In this document: piece after piece, positions 13,526 to 21,348 of the stretch
Layout: the number at the start of each line of letters is the position of its first letter
Numbering within the stretch: position 1 is the stretch's first letter
NCBI GenBank assembly: GCA_043808565.1
Contig: JAZDEQ010000058.1
Coordinates: 1-24,910 of the forward strand
Direction of reading: 5' to 3'
From: UBA12403 sp043808565
GTDB lineage: Bacteria; Patescibacteriota; Patescibacteriia; UBA9934; GWF2-40-263
DNA length: 24,910 nt
Program-made: the position numbers and the translations under genes
Notes under the pieces: model-generated
What the model saw: only the letters and a program-made list of their open reading frames with translations
Told to the model about the DNA's origin: nothing
Databases searched by the model: none

Positions 13526-14362
13526 TTATTCCTGGACGCTCACAATTTTTATTTGAAATTTTTCTTCTAACAACATTCTTGGGACTTCATCATCAAGTGC
13601 TTCTAACCAGCCATCTTGTCTATCATCGGTAAACGATATGGCTCTAACAACAGTTTCTATTTGGTTTTCGTTTATTGTCATGCCAGCCAATGATTCGGGA
13701 TTAATGATTTTAATCCCCTCAATTTTTGTTTTTGAAAAATCAATTCCAGATAAGTCGCAACCTTCAAGTGATGATTCGCTTAAATCAGCGCTGATAAAAC
13801 TCGTCCCATAATCTGGACCACCAAAATCAACATTAACCCACCGAGCCCCCTTAAAACGACCACCGTCACCGCAAAAACCAAAAAGTCCGCCAGAATCTTC
13901 GATTTTAGCCACACCGCCAGTGTCTGGATAGCGAGCTCTTCGATTGGCCACGCTTTCGGCATAACCAAAAGTTGCCCCCTCAGCCTTAACACCACCAAAA
14001 TCAGTCAGACCTTCTTGACAAGCAATAATCGCTTCAGAAAAATCAGCTCGACTAATTTTTGTTAAAACCCGATCGCTTTCGCCTTCAGCTTCACGAAATA
14101 ATTGAACTCCATGAACATCCGATCCACGAAAACTCACACCTTCTAATGACAAACCGGCTAGATCTAACCCCGATAAATCAAAACCTTCTAGGTTTTGACG
14201 AGCTTCAAGTCTGACTTCGACTTCTTCTCTCGATAATCTGGGAAGTTTTTTGGTTTCAGCTTCCATTCCGGTTTCGTCTTCTGGTGGCAAAACTTCTTTG
14301 TCCGGGAAAGTAAATTCCATATCTTTTGGCGATGGCCCACCGCCGAATTCGCCTGGTGACAT
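13526..14362 (-). CDS. Pentapeptide-repeat protein
   Basis: A 278-residue soluble protein with three runs of pentapeptide-type repeats: about 57-90 (NLEGFDLSGLDLAGLSLEG), 103-135 and 169-220 (SADLSESSLEGCDLSGIDFS). The centre residue of each five is mainly Leu or Phe, which would build a right-handed square beta helix. Such proteins include DNA mimics that protect gyrase, but the fold also has many structural uses, so no function follows. The first 45 residues are acidic and low in complexity; the last 45 form an alpha/beta tail. There is no signal peptide. It lies directly upstream of, and divergent from, the remnant of a solute-binding protein gene, with only 35 bp between, so an earlier rearrangement probably ended here. 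Confidence 0.82.
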   Translation of the reverse strand: MSPGEFGGGPSPKDMEFTFPDKEVLPPEDETGMEAETKKLPRLSREEVEVRLEARQNLEGFDLSGLDLAGLSLEGVSFRGSDVHGVQLFREAEGESDRVLTKISRADFSEAIIACQEGLTDFGGVKAEGATFGYAESVANRRARYPDTGGVAKIEDSGGLFGFCGDGGRFKGARWVNVDFGGPDYGTSFISADLSESSLEGCDLSGIDFSKTKIEGIKIINPESLAGMTINENQIETVVRAISFTDDRQDGWLEALDDEVPRMLLEEKFQIKIVSVQE

Positions 14363-14397
14363 AATTTATAGTTTTAAAAAATCAAAATTTATAACAG

Positions 14398-14901
14398 TCA
14401 GATGTTTTGGTAGCGGCCTACAAAACTACCGAACGTGAAACTTATATGGATTATTCTATTCCCTACACGATTGATCCAGTAATTTTAGTTGTTAAAAAAG
14501 GTAAAACTTTTTCTTATAATCAATGGGAAGATTTAATCGGTAAAAAAGGCACGATCACAATCGGCGACAGTTACGGACAAGATTTTGATAGTTTTATCAA
14601 GGAAAAATTAACAGCCACTACGGTCAAAACTCCAACCGAGGCTTTTGAGCTTCTTAAAAATGAACAAGCTGATTATTTTGTCTATGCTCTTTATTCGGCC
14701 GAAGATTATATTTCTAAAAATAAAATTTCTGATCAGTTTGAAATAATTCCTAATTACGTTAGTGCGGAAAATTTTTATTTAACCTTTTCTCAAGAATCGC
14801 CTTTTGTTAATCTTCTGCCGCAAATTAATACGCTGTTAGAAAAATATAAAGCCGACGGTACGATTGAAAAAATAATTGAAAGTTATAGACCGGTTTTATA
14901 A
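14398..14901 (+). pseudogene. 5'-truncated extracellular solute-binding protein gene (SBP_bac_3 type)
   Basis: The frame reads SDVLVAAYKTTERETYMDYSIPYT and on to 14901, the characteristic middle of a polar amino-acid-type binding protein (DVLIA..KT.ER..Y.DFS.PY), followed by the rest of lobe 2 and lobe 1. A stop (TAA, 14392-14394) lies two codons upstream, and there is no signal peptide or in-frame ATG; a TTG at 14407 is the only nominal start. Family members are about 250-280 residues, so roughly the first 80-100, including the export signal, are missing. No permease or ATPase gene is next to it. It is most likely a decaying remnant, although the remaining frame has no internal stop, so the truncation may be recent. 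Confidence 0.75.
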
Positions 14902-14914
14902 AAATTTTAAAGCC

Positions 14915-14944
14915 AAAAAACAGATAATTTTTTATCTGTTTTTT
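14915..14944 (+). terminator. Terminator after the binding-protein remnant
   Basis: AAAAAACAGATAA (14915-14927) and TTATCTGTTTTTT (14932-14944) form a perfect 13-bp stem with a TTTT loop, ending in six T. It is the original terminator of the remnant gene. Confidence 0.88.
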
Positions 14945-14960
14945 GTTCGATCAAATATTC

Positions 14961-14989
14961 TTGCCAAAACAATAATTTTCTGCTATCCT
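14961..14989 (+). promoter_or_regulatory. Promoter of the second ABC-F gene
   Basis: TTGCCA (14961-14966) and TATCCT (14984-14989) are 17 bp apart, with an extended TGC before the -10. The start is near 14996, about 16 nt before the ATG at 15012. Confidence 0.65.
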
Positions 14990-15011
14990 TCGCTCGAATT
15001 AAATTAAATTT

Positions 15012-16463
15012 ATGGATCACGGAAATGTTATTATCCGCTTTGAAAAAGTCTCGTTTGGTTATGATAAAGATCATTTACTCTTGAACGAGGCTGATTTTTC
15101 AGTTCGAGAAAACGCCAAAATTACCCTCATGGGCCAAAATGGTGCTGGCAAAAGCACGATTTTCAAATTATTACTCGGTAATCTTCAACCAATTAGTGGC
15201 AAAATTCACCTTCAACAAGGTGCCAGTATTGCTATTGCCACTCAGGTCATGCCGCCAGAATGTTTAAATAATACTTTAAGAGAATTTTTTGCTCGAGCTT
15301 TTACCGAAAAAATTTACAATCTTGACCGCCGAATTTCCGAGGTTTTAGAAATTGTAAACTTAACTTCTGACTTAGATAAAAAAATCAAAGATTTTTCCGG
15401 CGGCCAGCAAGCTCGTCTTTTGCTGGCCTATGCCTTAATTCAGGATCCGGATATTTTATTGCTCGATGAACCAACCAACAATCTCGACACGGCTGGCATC
15501 GAACACTTAACCGGTTTTTTAATGTGTTATCTAAAAACCGTTTTAGTTATTTCTCATGACGCGGATTTTTTAAATGCTTTTACTGAAGGGGTTTTGCATC
15601 TTGATGTTTTTACCGGCAAAGTTGAACGTTACGAAGGCAACTATTTTAATGTCGTTGAAGAAATCGCGGCCCGAGTAGAACGCGACCGAGCTAAAAACGC
15701 TCAACTTCTAAAAGAAATTCAAGATCGTAAAGACAAAGTCAATTTTTTCGCTCACAAAGGTGGCAAAATGCGTAAATTAGCCAGCAAGCTTCGCGATCAG
15801 GTCGAGGAAGCCGAAGAAAACATGGTTGATGTCAAACGTGATGATCGGACAATAAGCGACTTTAATATTCCAGCCCAAATTTTTACTGAACCGATCGTTA
15901 ATATCACTTCGGTAAAAGTTATTAAAAATCATGAGCCAGAACGCGTTGAAGTAGCTATTAAAATGCGCAAACAACAACGTTTATTTATTTCTGGTCCCAA
16001 CGGCATTGGCAAAAGCACTCTTTTACGAACCCTGGTTGAAAATAAAGATCCGGGTGTCACCATTACTCCCGGCGTAAAAGTCGGCTATTATCGCCAAGAT
16101 TTTTCCGGTCTTAATTTTGAAGACACGGCTTATGCTTCGCTCGAAGCTGTGATGGAAGTACCAGACAATGAAAAACTTCGCGCCGTCGCCGCCAGATTTT
16201 TATTAACCGGTGATGTTTTAAAAAATAAAATTAGTTCCTTATCCGAAGGTCAAAAAGGCTTACTCTGTTTTGCTCGCTTTGTTTTGCAAGAACCCGGTCT
16301 TTTAATTCTCGACGAACCAACCAATCACATTAATTTTCGTCATCTACCAATTATTGCCGAAGCTTTGCAAGAATACCAAGGCTGTATGATTGTGGTTAGT
16401 CACGCTCCAGACTTTGTGGAAAAAATTTCTTTCACCGAGTCATTAGACTTGGGCAAATTTTAA
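15012..16463 (+). CDS. ABC-F ATPase with degenerate second domain motifs
   Basis: A 483-residue ABC-F protein, smaller than the one at 5757-7574 and lacking a C-terminal coiled coil. Domain 1 is complete: Walker A GQNGAGKST at 41-49, signature FSGGQ at 128-132, Walker B ILLLDEP with D152-E153, then TNNLD. A Lys/Glu-rich linker at about 218-275 corresponds to the tRNA-contacting arm. Domain 2 has a normal Walker A (GPNGIGKST, 328-336) and Walker B (LLILDEP, E435), but the signature is LSEGQ (410-414) and the D-loop reads TNHINF instead of TNHLD. That asymmetry suggests that one composite ATP site may be slow or only structural. It has its own promoter, and its stop overlaps the stop of the convergent HAD gene by 4 nt. 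Confidence 0.92.
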   Translation: MDHGNVIIRFEKVSFGYDKDHLLLNEADFSVRENAKITLMGQNGAGKSTIFKLLLGNLQPISGKIHLQQGASIAIATQVMPPECLNNTLREFFARAFTEKIYNLDRRISEVLEIVNLTSDLDKKIKDFSGGQQARLLLAYALIQDPDILLLDEPTNNLDTAGIEHLTGFLMCYLKTVLVISHDADFLNAFTEGVLHLDVFTGKVERYEGNYFNVVEEIAARVERDRAKNAQLLKEIQDRKDKVNFFAHKGGKMRKLASKLRDQVEEAEENMVDVKRDDRTISDFNIPAQIFTEPIVNITSVKVIKNHEPERVEVAIKMRKQQRLFISGPNGIGKSTLLRTLVENKDPGVTITPGVKVGYYRQDFSGLNFEDTAYASLEAVMEVPDNEKLRAVAARFLLTGDVLKNKISSLSEGQKGLLCFARFVLQEPGLLILDEPTNHINFRHLPIIAEALQEYQGCMIVVSHAPDFVEKISFTESLDLGKF

Positions 16464-17077
16464 AAATTAATTCCCAATTTTCGCAATTGGTCAACAAGAT
16501 CCTCGACGCTTTTAAAACGAATGGGTGTGTAACCAACTTGCTCAGCCGTAGACAAACAGCGTTCGGAGTCATCAATAAAAACTAATTCTGACACGGGAAT
16601 ATTAAGAGTTGCAGCGAGTTTTAGAAAAGCTTCGGGCTCAGGTTTCATGTAGCCAACTTCTGATGAAAAAATAATCGCTTCAAAAAATTTATCAAAACCC
16701 CGATCTCTAAACTCTTGAGCGCCTTCTAAAGAATGATTGCTAAGTAACCCCAGCTTCCAACCAGCCGAACGAAGCCTTTTTAACAATTCCAACATTTTTG
16801 GATCGGCCACACCGGCCGGTCGGCTTTTTATAAACTCTACAAATCGATCAAGATCATCCAATTTACCCAACTCAGCTAAAATCGCTTGCCACATTTCGAC
16901 CGCTTCTCCATATCCTTGAATACCTTTATTAACTAAATGATTATAACGAGAATAGACTTGCTGAAACAATTCATCATCAACCCCAAGAAATTCGGCCGCC
17001 AAACTACAAAAACCGCCGCCAGGATATTTAAAAATCACGCCCACCCAATCAAAACCAATCGCCCCGATCTTTTTCAT
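16460..17077 (-). CDS. HAD-superfamily hydrolase (subfamily IA)
   Basis: A 205-residue hydrolase starting at the ATG at 17075-17077 (MKKIGAIGFD). A TTG at 17110 in the same frame is possible but would overlap the preceding gene by 11 nt. Motif I is FDWVGVI, with the nucleophile Asp at residue 9; the usual second Asp is Val, as in the DFGGV-type branch of the family, so phosphatase activity is uncertain. Motif II is LLSNHS, motif III GYMKPEPEAF with Lys, motif IV FIDDS. Helices between motifs I and II form the cap. Family members hydrolyse small phosphorylated or halogenated compounds, or act as epoxide hydrolase-type domains. It is the last gene of the minus cluster led by the asparaginase and lies 22 nt after the deoxyribosyltransferase-Nudix gene. 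Substrate unknown. Confidence 0.85.
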   Translation of the reverse strand: MKKIGAIGFDWVGVIFKYPGGGFCSLAAEFLGVDDELFQQVYSRYNHLVNKGIQGYGEAVEMWQAILAELGKLDDLDRFVEFIKSRPAGVADPKMLELLKRLRSAGWKLGLLSNHSLEGAQEFRDRGFDKFFEAIIFSSEVGYMKPEPEAFLKLAATLNIPVSELVFIDDSERCLSTAEQVGYTPIRFKSVEDLVDQLRKLGINF

Positions 17078-17099
17078 ATTATCTATAAGAATAACAATT

Positions 17100-18125
17100 T
17101 TAAACAACAAAAGGATTGGTTTTTGTGTAATTAAAAAAAGATTGAATTAATGGTTGTTCGTCTTCGTTAAACTCTGAAATATTTACATTTTCAAAATTAA
17201 GCCAATAGGCACGGTCAAGATCTGACTCGTTGTTGCGTTGGGGTTCCTGAATTTGGCCAGCTTGATAAATTGCCAGATGAGCGACGGCAAAAATATTATA
17301 AAGTTGGTTGTTCCGTTCATAGCTCCACGACCAAGTACCAAAAGGCAGTTTGGTTTCAACCTTAACTCCGGTTTCTTCAGTAATTCGCTGATAAAAATTC
17401 CGCTGCGAATTATCGAAATTATAAATTTTTCCACCAGCCATACCATAACGCCCACGAACTTTTTCGGCCACGTCGGGTCGGTCATCATAACGAATTACTA
17501 ACATTCGTTCTTGTTTGGGGTCAATAACCAACCCTTTGTAAGCAAAAAAATTATTAACTAAAAGACCTGAGGAATGAAGCAATTTGTCGGTTGGCAAATA
17601 ATTTTTAGTATAGTAAGAAACCGCTTGTTCGATAAGGGAAAGATCTTTGATGCTTTTTTGATCAGGAAACAATTCCAATAAACAAATCGCCGCTTCTCCA
17701 ATATCACGAACAATATAATCGCAAGTCAACTTCACAAAAGGGTGGAGCCAATTTTTATATTTTCGACCATATATTTCTTTATCACCAAAAAACTTACTTT
17801 GTTTTGGGACAATCCCGATGAGTGGCTTTTTAAAATACTTAGCAATAAGCATTTCTTGTGAACCACCAACACTAATATCGTCACTTAAATAAACGATAAC
17901 CACATCGGCCGACTTAATCATAAAACAATCCCGACCAAAAATAAGATCGGCATTATTTTCATCAAACTGTTTTTTGTCTTCAAACCTGGTTGGGTCGAGA
18001 TTTTTAATGGTCAAACCTGACAATTTCGATAGTTCTCGACAAAAAGGCTCACGCCAAAACGATGTTTGAAAAACCGAATCCTTTGAAACCTTACCAGCTA
18101 AATAAATTTTAATTTCTTGATCCAT
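17100..18125 (-). CDS. Nucleoside 2-deoxyribosyltransferase-like / Nudix fusion
   Basis: A 341-residue two-domain protein. Residues 1-about 155 match the nucleoside 2-deoxyribosyltransferase-like fold: IYLAGKVS at 7-14, ADVVIVYLSDD at 73-83, and GGSQEMLIAKYFKKPLIGI at 87-105, where E91 is in the place of the catalytic Glu. Residues about 185-341 are a Nudix hydrolase domain, with RYGMAGGKIYNFDNS and a Nudix box at 232-254 ending in ITEETGV. The box is slightly divergent: the first Glu is Asp and RE is QR, but the metal-binding EE is kept. It could cleave a nucleotide and clean up a damaged or non-canonical dNTP, i.e. nucleotide pool salvage. It is preceded by the methyltransferase-like gene (67 nt away) and followed by the HAD gene. 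Confidence 0.84.
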   Translation of the reverse strand: MDQEIKIYLAGKVSKDSVFQTSFWREPFCRELSKLSGLTIKNLDPTRFEDKKQFDENNADLIFGRDCFMIKSADVVIVYLSDDISVGGSQEMLIAKYFKKPLIGIVPKQSKFFGDKEIYGRKYKNWLHPFVKLTCDYIVRDIGEAAICLLELFPDQKSIKDLSLIEQAVSYYTKNYLPTDKLLHSSGLLVNNFFAYKGLVIDPKQERMLVIRYDDRPDVAEKVRGRYGMAGGKIYNFDNSQRNFYQRITEETGVKVETKLPFGTWSWSYERNNQLYNIFAVAHLAIYQAGQIQEPQRNNESDLDRAYWLNFENVNISEFNEDEQPLIQSFFNYTKTNPFVV

Positions 18126-18192
18126 AATGACGCAACTCTATCATGCTAAAAAATATTTGACGAGGGTTTATTTTGGGGGCTGTAATTTAAAA

Positions 18193-18654
18193 TTACTTTT
18201 TAAATCTCGGAATAAACATCGGGGTTTGCGACTGATACTTTACATATTCATTACCAAATTTTTTAAGCAGGGCTTTTTCTTCGAGTTTTGCCCAAAATAT
18301 CAGGACAAAACTCAGCCACATAATCCCAACCAAAACCGCTGTGTAAGGAAAACAAATAAAAAATCCCCAAGCTAAAATTATGTCACCGGAATACATTGGG
18401 TGACGCATTCGGGCGTAAATACCAATAGAAATAATTTTATCAATTTCGGCGGCATTTCGAATGGCCTGACAGTGTACCTGCCAGGCCGAAATAAAAACGT
18501 AAAGCCAATAAATAATAATTAAGAAGAACAAAACAAAATTCCAGACATTGCCCACAAACATTTTTTGCCAATTAATAAAAACTAAAGACGGAATGACACC
18601 GAGTAAAACTATTAACCACATGAACGCTGGTTTAACTAATTTAATTTGTTCCAT
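18193..18654 (-). CDS. Isoprenylcysteine carboxyl methyltransferase / phospholipid methyltransferase-family membrane protein
   Basis: A 153-residue integral membrane protein with four or five helices (about 9-28, 38-60, 90-108 and 105-125). The signature region is GIYARMRHPMYSGDI at about 78-92, where RHPMY is the S-adenosylmethionine-binding hallmark of the ICMT/PEMT superfamily, followed by LEEKALLKKFGNEYVKYQ and P..IPRF at the end. In bacteria these methylate lipids or act on unknown membrane substrates; prenylated proteins are not expected here. The gene lies in line with the asparaginase (50 nt upstream) and the fusion gene (67 nt downstream), but the gaps leave room for separate promoters. 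A 15-bp AT palindrome (GTAATTT-A-AAATTAC, 18182-18196) overlaps its stop. Confidence 0.85.
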   Translation of the reverse strand: MEQIKLVKPAFMWLIVLLGVIPSLVFINWQKMFVGNVWNFVLFFLIIIYWLYVFISAWQVHCQAIRNAAEIDKIISIGIYARMRHPMYSGDIILAWGFFICFPYTAVLVGIMWLSFVLIFWAKLEEKALLKKFGNEYVKYQSQTPMFIPRFKK

Positions 18655-18704
18655 AATTAGGCGGCTTTATCAGGCTAAAAAAACTAAAGGGTAAATAACA
18701 AAAT

Positions 18705-21218
18705 TTACTTTCTTTTTTTACTTTTAACCTTTGCTTTAGAAACGACGATTTTTTTAACAGGCCGAGCTTGCTCTGGAAGAATATTGGTTGTTGTCTGGTC
18801 ATTTTTTTCTCCCTCCTCATCAACTGCCTGCAGGGCTTTCTGAATATCATCATCAATAAAAACACGGTTGGAAAAAACTCCTTTATAAACCTTGTCCCCG
18901 GCCAAACAAAAATGATCAGATATTTCTCCGGCAAAATTGGTATGCATTATTTTGCGAACAAATTCAATTTTATCGCGACCGGTTAAGTTCTTTTGTTGAT
19001 TAGCAATACCTTGAGCAAAACAAAGTTTTTGATAAGCGCTTTCTTTAATCATATCCCCCAAAGCAATACCACCGGCTTTAACAAATTCTCCAATACGACC
19101 GCTTAAAGTAACCTCAGCTACACCATTGTCATTGTGAGAGATAAAGGCAATAGGTTTATTATAAGAATTAACCGCCGTGGCAATATAATATTTCATTTGT
19201 AGGGGCATGTTACCTGTGTCATAACCGCCAATCAGCACAGCTGAAACATCCGGATTTTCAATTAAATTTTCAAACTGTTTAATATCAATAGCATTAATAC
19301 ATTCAAAATAAGCCACGCCTCGATCAAAATTAGTAAATAAAGAAAAGGGTCGTTTCTTTAAATTATGTGTAATATCATAAAGCTCAATCTGGTACGCTAG
19401 TTTACCGGCCACTAAATGTTTTTCAACTGGAGCAAAGGCATTAATGCCGTGCTCATCTTCTTTAATAACCGTAGTCCCAATCATTAATTTATCACCAAAA
19501 GCAAGTTTGATACCTGGTTTTACTCGTTCATTTATTGGTTGCTCTAAACGAGCAATTATCGCTTTAATGGCCTTAACAAAATTTCGATCAAAATCAGACG
19601 AACCATAACCAGGTTTTTGAGCTCCGGTTAAAATTACGTCCTTATCAATACCAACCAACATAAAAGAAAGAGTGGAAGCAGTATAAGCCAAAGTGTCTGT
19701 ACCATGAAGAACAACAATGCCATCATAATCATTTTTGTGCTTGGCGATTATGTTGGCCAATTGAATCCGATGATCGAGTTCAATATCAGTGCTATCCATA
19801 TTTTGTAACTCGAGATAGTCTAAAGAAACCAGCCGATCCAAACCTTTAACTTTAATATCCAATAAATCACCTAGCGGCCGTTTAGTCGGCCAAAGGGAAC
19901 CGCCGGGATTAACTTCCATGTAAAAAGTTCCGCCCATGCTAATGGCCAAAATCTTGTGTTTAGCTTTCTTGGATTTACAATAAGTTTTTATTTCATAACT
20001 GTGGTTGATTTTATTTGGCACTTGATAAAATGACTCCAAACTCATTGGTGGTTTACCGAAGCGTTCTCTAATAAGATTAACAGCGTGACGAGAAAAATCC
20101 TCGGGAACTTCTTCGGCCACTGAGGTCAAAAGAAGACGGGCAACGTCTTGCAAAAATTCCATTTTCCCTTCACCTTTAGCGTTATTTAGAGCGTAACGCA
20201 TTTTTTCAATGGCCGCGGCTTTGGTCATGGCGCCAAGAGAAATTGCTCCAGCTTTTACGGCAATTGCTCCAACGTCATACAAACCCATGTCTGAACTGCC
20301 TTTTTTATTATTGGTAATCACTCCAACGGCCTTACCTTTTTCATAGACGGCTTTATAAATAGCTGGAATTAATTTGGTAGGAACATTGCCGGCTCCAAAA
20401 GCCCCAATAACAATACCCTTGATAGTTTTATCTTCAACAATTTGATAAAAACTACTGAGATGTGTTTCGGAAACCAAATCAAAATAAGCAACATTGGTAT
20501 TGGTGTTAAAAGAATAATTAAGCTGTGATGGACGCCGTGGTTTAGCATGCGGCTCTAGTTTAATTGTCCAACCAACATCACCAAGTTTAGGAACCCGCGG
20601 TGTAACAATCGGATTATTTGATCGGGTGCCGCGATTAATAGCCGCGGTTGACCGAGACAGAGTGTCATCAAATAAAATACCGACTTCACCAAAACTCGGA
20701 GCATTTACATCGGTCGCGCCCATGGTGGCGACTTTAATAGCGTTAGGTAAGTTTAAACGAAAATCTGTATCCCATTCTTCAACATCAAAAGTGGCGCCAG
20801 AAAAAATAATTGGTGTACCCATACCACGCAAGGCATAAGCCGTAGCCGAAGCAATGTAAGGCATAGTGTCCGTGCCAGCAATTACCACAAAACCATCATA
20901 ATTATTTTGATACTTATAAATAGTTTGGGAAATACTGGCCACCTCGGCGGCTGTTATATCAGCACTGTCTTTTCTAAACAACGCCAGGTAGTCAATTTTC
21001 CCTGCATTATCCGACAAGTAGGGCACTTTTTCTAAAGCCAGACGCAAATTATCATTAGTATTTTTATACGCATGTGGAATACCGGCCCCGCCGACCGCAA
21101 TAATTAAAACCCGTCCCTCACGGTTAGGATTAATGGAAAAAGTAAATACTCCTTGAGTAATTTCAGAAATTTCACTGGTTTCCAATAATGGCTGGCTTGG
21201 TATAGATTGTTTTGACAT
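18705..21218 (-). CDS. Tandem two-domain asparaginase, N-terminal copy degenerate
   Basis: An 837-residue protein from the ATG at 21216-21218; a TTG at 21245 could add nine residues. Two type-II-like asparaginase domains are fused. The C-terminal one (about 418-740) has both catalytic loops: MGGTFYM at 428-434, with the nucleophile Thr, and HGTDTL at 505-510. The N-terminal one (about 35-350) keeps AGTDTM at 114-119, but its first loop is VGGAGIP (42-48): the nucleophile Thr is replaced by Ala-Gly, and the His of HGTDT is Ala, so it is unlikely to be active. Both have the distal GYGAGN-type loop (GAFGAGNVP and GGYDTGNMP). A normal asparaginase has about 330 residues per chain and works as a tetramer, so one chain may mimic a dimer. 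No signal peptide, so probably cytoplasmic deamidation of Asn. A Lys-rich tail ends it. It diverges from the TrmB gene. Confidence 0.88.
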   Translation of the reverse strand: MSKQSIPSQPLLETSEISEITQGVFTFSINPNREGRVLIIAVGGAGIPHAYKNTNDNLRLALEKVPYLSDNAGKIDYLALFRKDSADITAAEVASISQTIYKYQNNYDGFVVIAGTDTMPYIASATAYALRGMGTPIIFSGATFDVEEWDTDFRLNLPNAIKVATMGATDVNAPSFGEVGILFDDTLSRSTAAINRGTRSNNPIVTPRVPKLGDVGWTIKLEPHAKPRRPSQLNYSFNTNTNVAYFDLVSETHLSSFYQIVEDKTIKGIVIGAFGAGNVPTKLIPAIYKAVYEKGKAVGVITNNKKGSSDMGLYDVGAIAVKAGAISLGAMTKAAAIEKMRYALNNAKGEGKMEFLQDVARLLLTSVAEEVPEDFSRHAVNLIRERFGKPPMSLESFYQVPNKINHSYEIKTYCKSKKAKHKILAISMGGTFYMEVNPGGSLWPTKRPLGDLLDIKVKGLDRLVSLDYLELQNMDSTDIELDHRIQLANIIAKHKNDYDGIVVLHGTDTLAYTASTLSFMLVGIDKDVILTGAQKPGYGSSDFDRNFVKAIKAIIARLEQPINERVKPGIKLAFGDKLMIGTTVIKEDEHGINAFAPVEKHLVAGKLAYQIELYDITHNLKKRPFSLFTNFDRGVAYFECINAIDIKQFENLIENPDVSAVLIGGYDTGNMPLQMKYYIATAVNSYNKPIAFISHNDNGVAEVTLSGRIGEFVKAGGIALGDMIKESAYQKLCFAQGIANQQKNLTGRDKIEFVRKIMHTNFAGEISDHFCLAGDKVYKGVFSNRVFIDDDIQKALQAVDEEGEKNDQTTTNILPEQARPVKKIVVSKAKVKSKKRK

Positions 21219-21266
21219 ATGATTGGTTTTTAAAATTTTGGCCAACTAAACATTGGCTCTGAAGAT

Positions 21267-21296
21267 ATTTTATGTTAGCATTCTTATGGTGTGCAA
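21267..21296 (-). promoter_or_regulatory. Promoter of the asparaginase gene
   Basis: On the minus strand TTGCAC (21291-21296) and TAAAAT (21267-21272) are 18 bp apart. The -35 lies inside the 40-bp dyad at 21286-21325, so a protein bound there would block it. Confidence 0.5.
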
Positions 21297-21325
21297 TAAC
21301 ACCCTTGGGTGCGTGGTATCACCAT
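21286..21325. promoter_or_regulatory. 40-bp dyad operator between asparaginase and TrmB genes
   Basis: A symmetric dyad with outer arms ATGGTG (21286-21291) and CACCAT (21320-21325), and inner arms CACCC (21300-21304) and GGGTG (21307-21311), centred on 21305/21306. The spacing between outer and inner arms is equal on both sides. Position between divergent promoters and next to a regulator gene makes it the probable binding site of that TrmB-type regulator. Confidence 0.65.
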
Positions 21326-21348
21326 ATTTTTAATACAACTTTACATCT

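Noticed and set aside
16460..16463. The 4-nt overlap of convergent stop codons (second ABC-F and HAD genes) as a regulatory feature
   Set aside because: Such overlaps are common in compact genomes; the shared TTAA shows nothing beyond tight packing.
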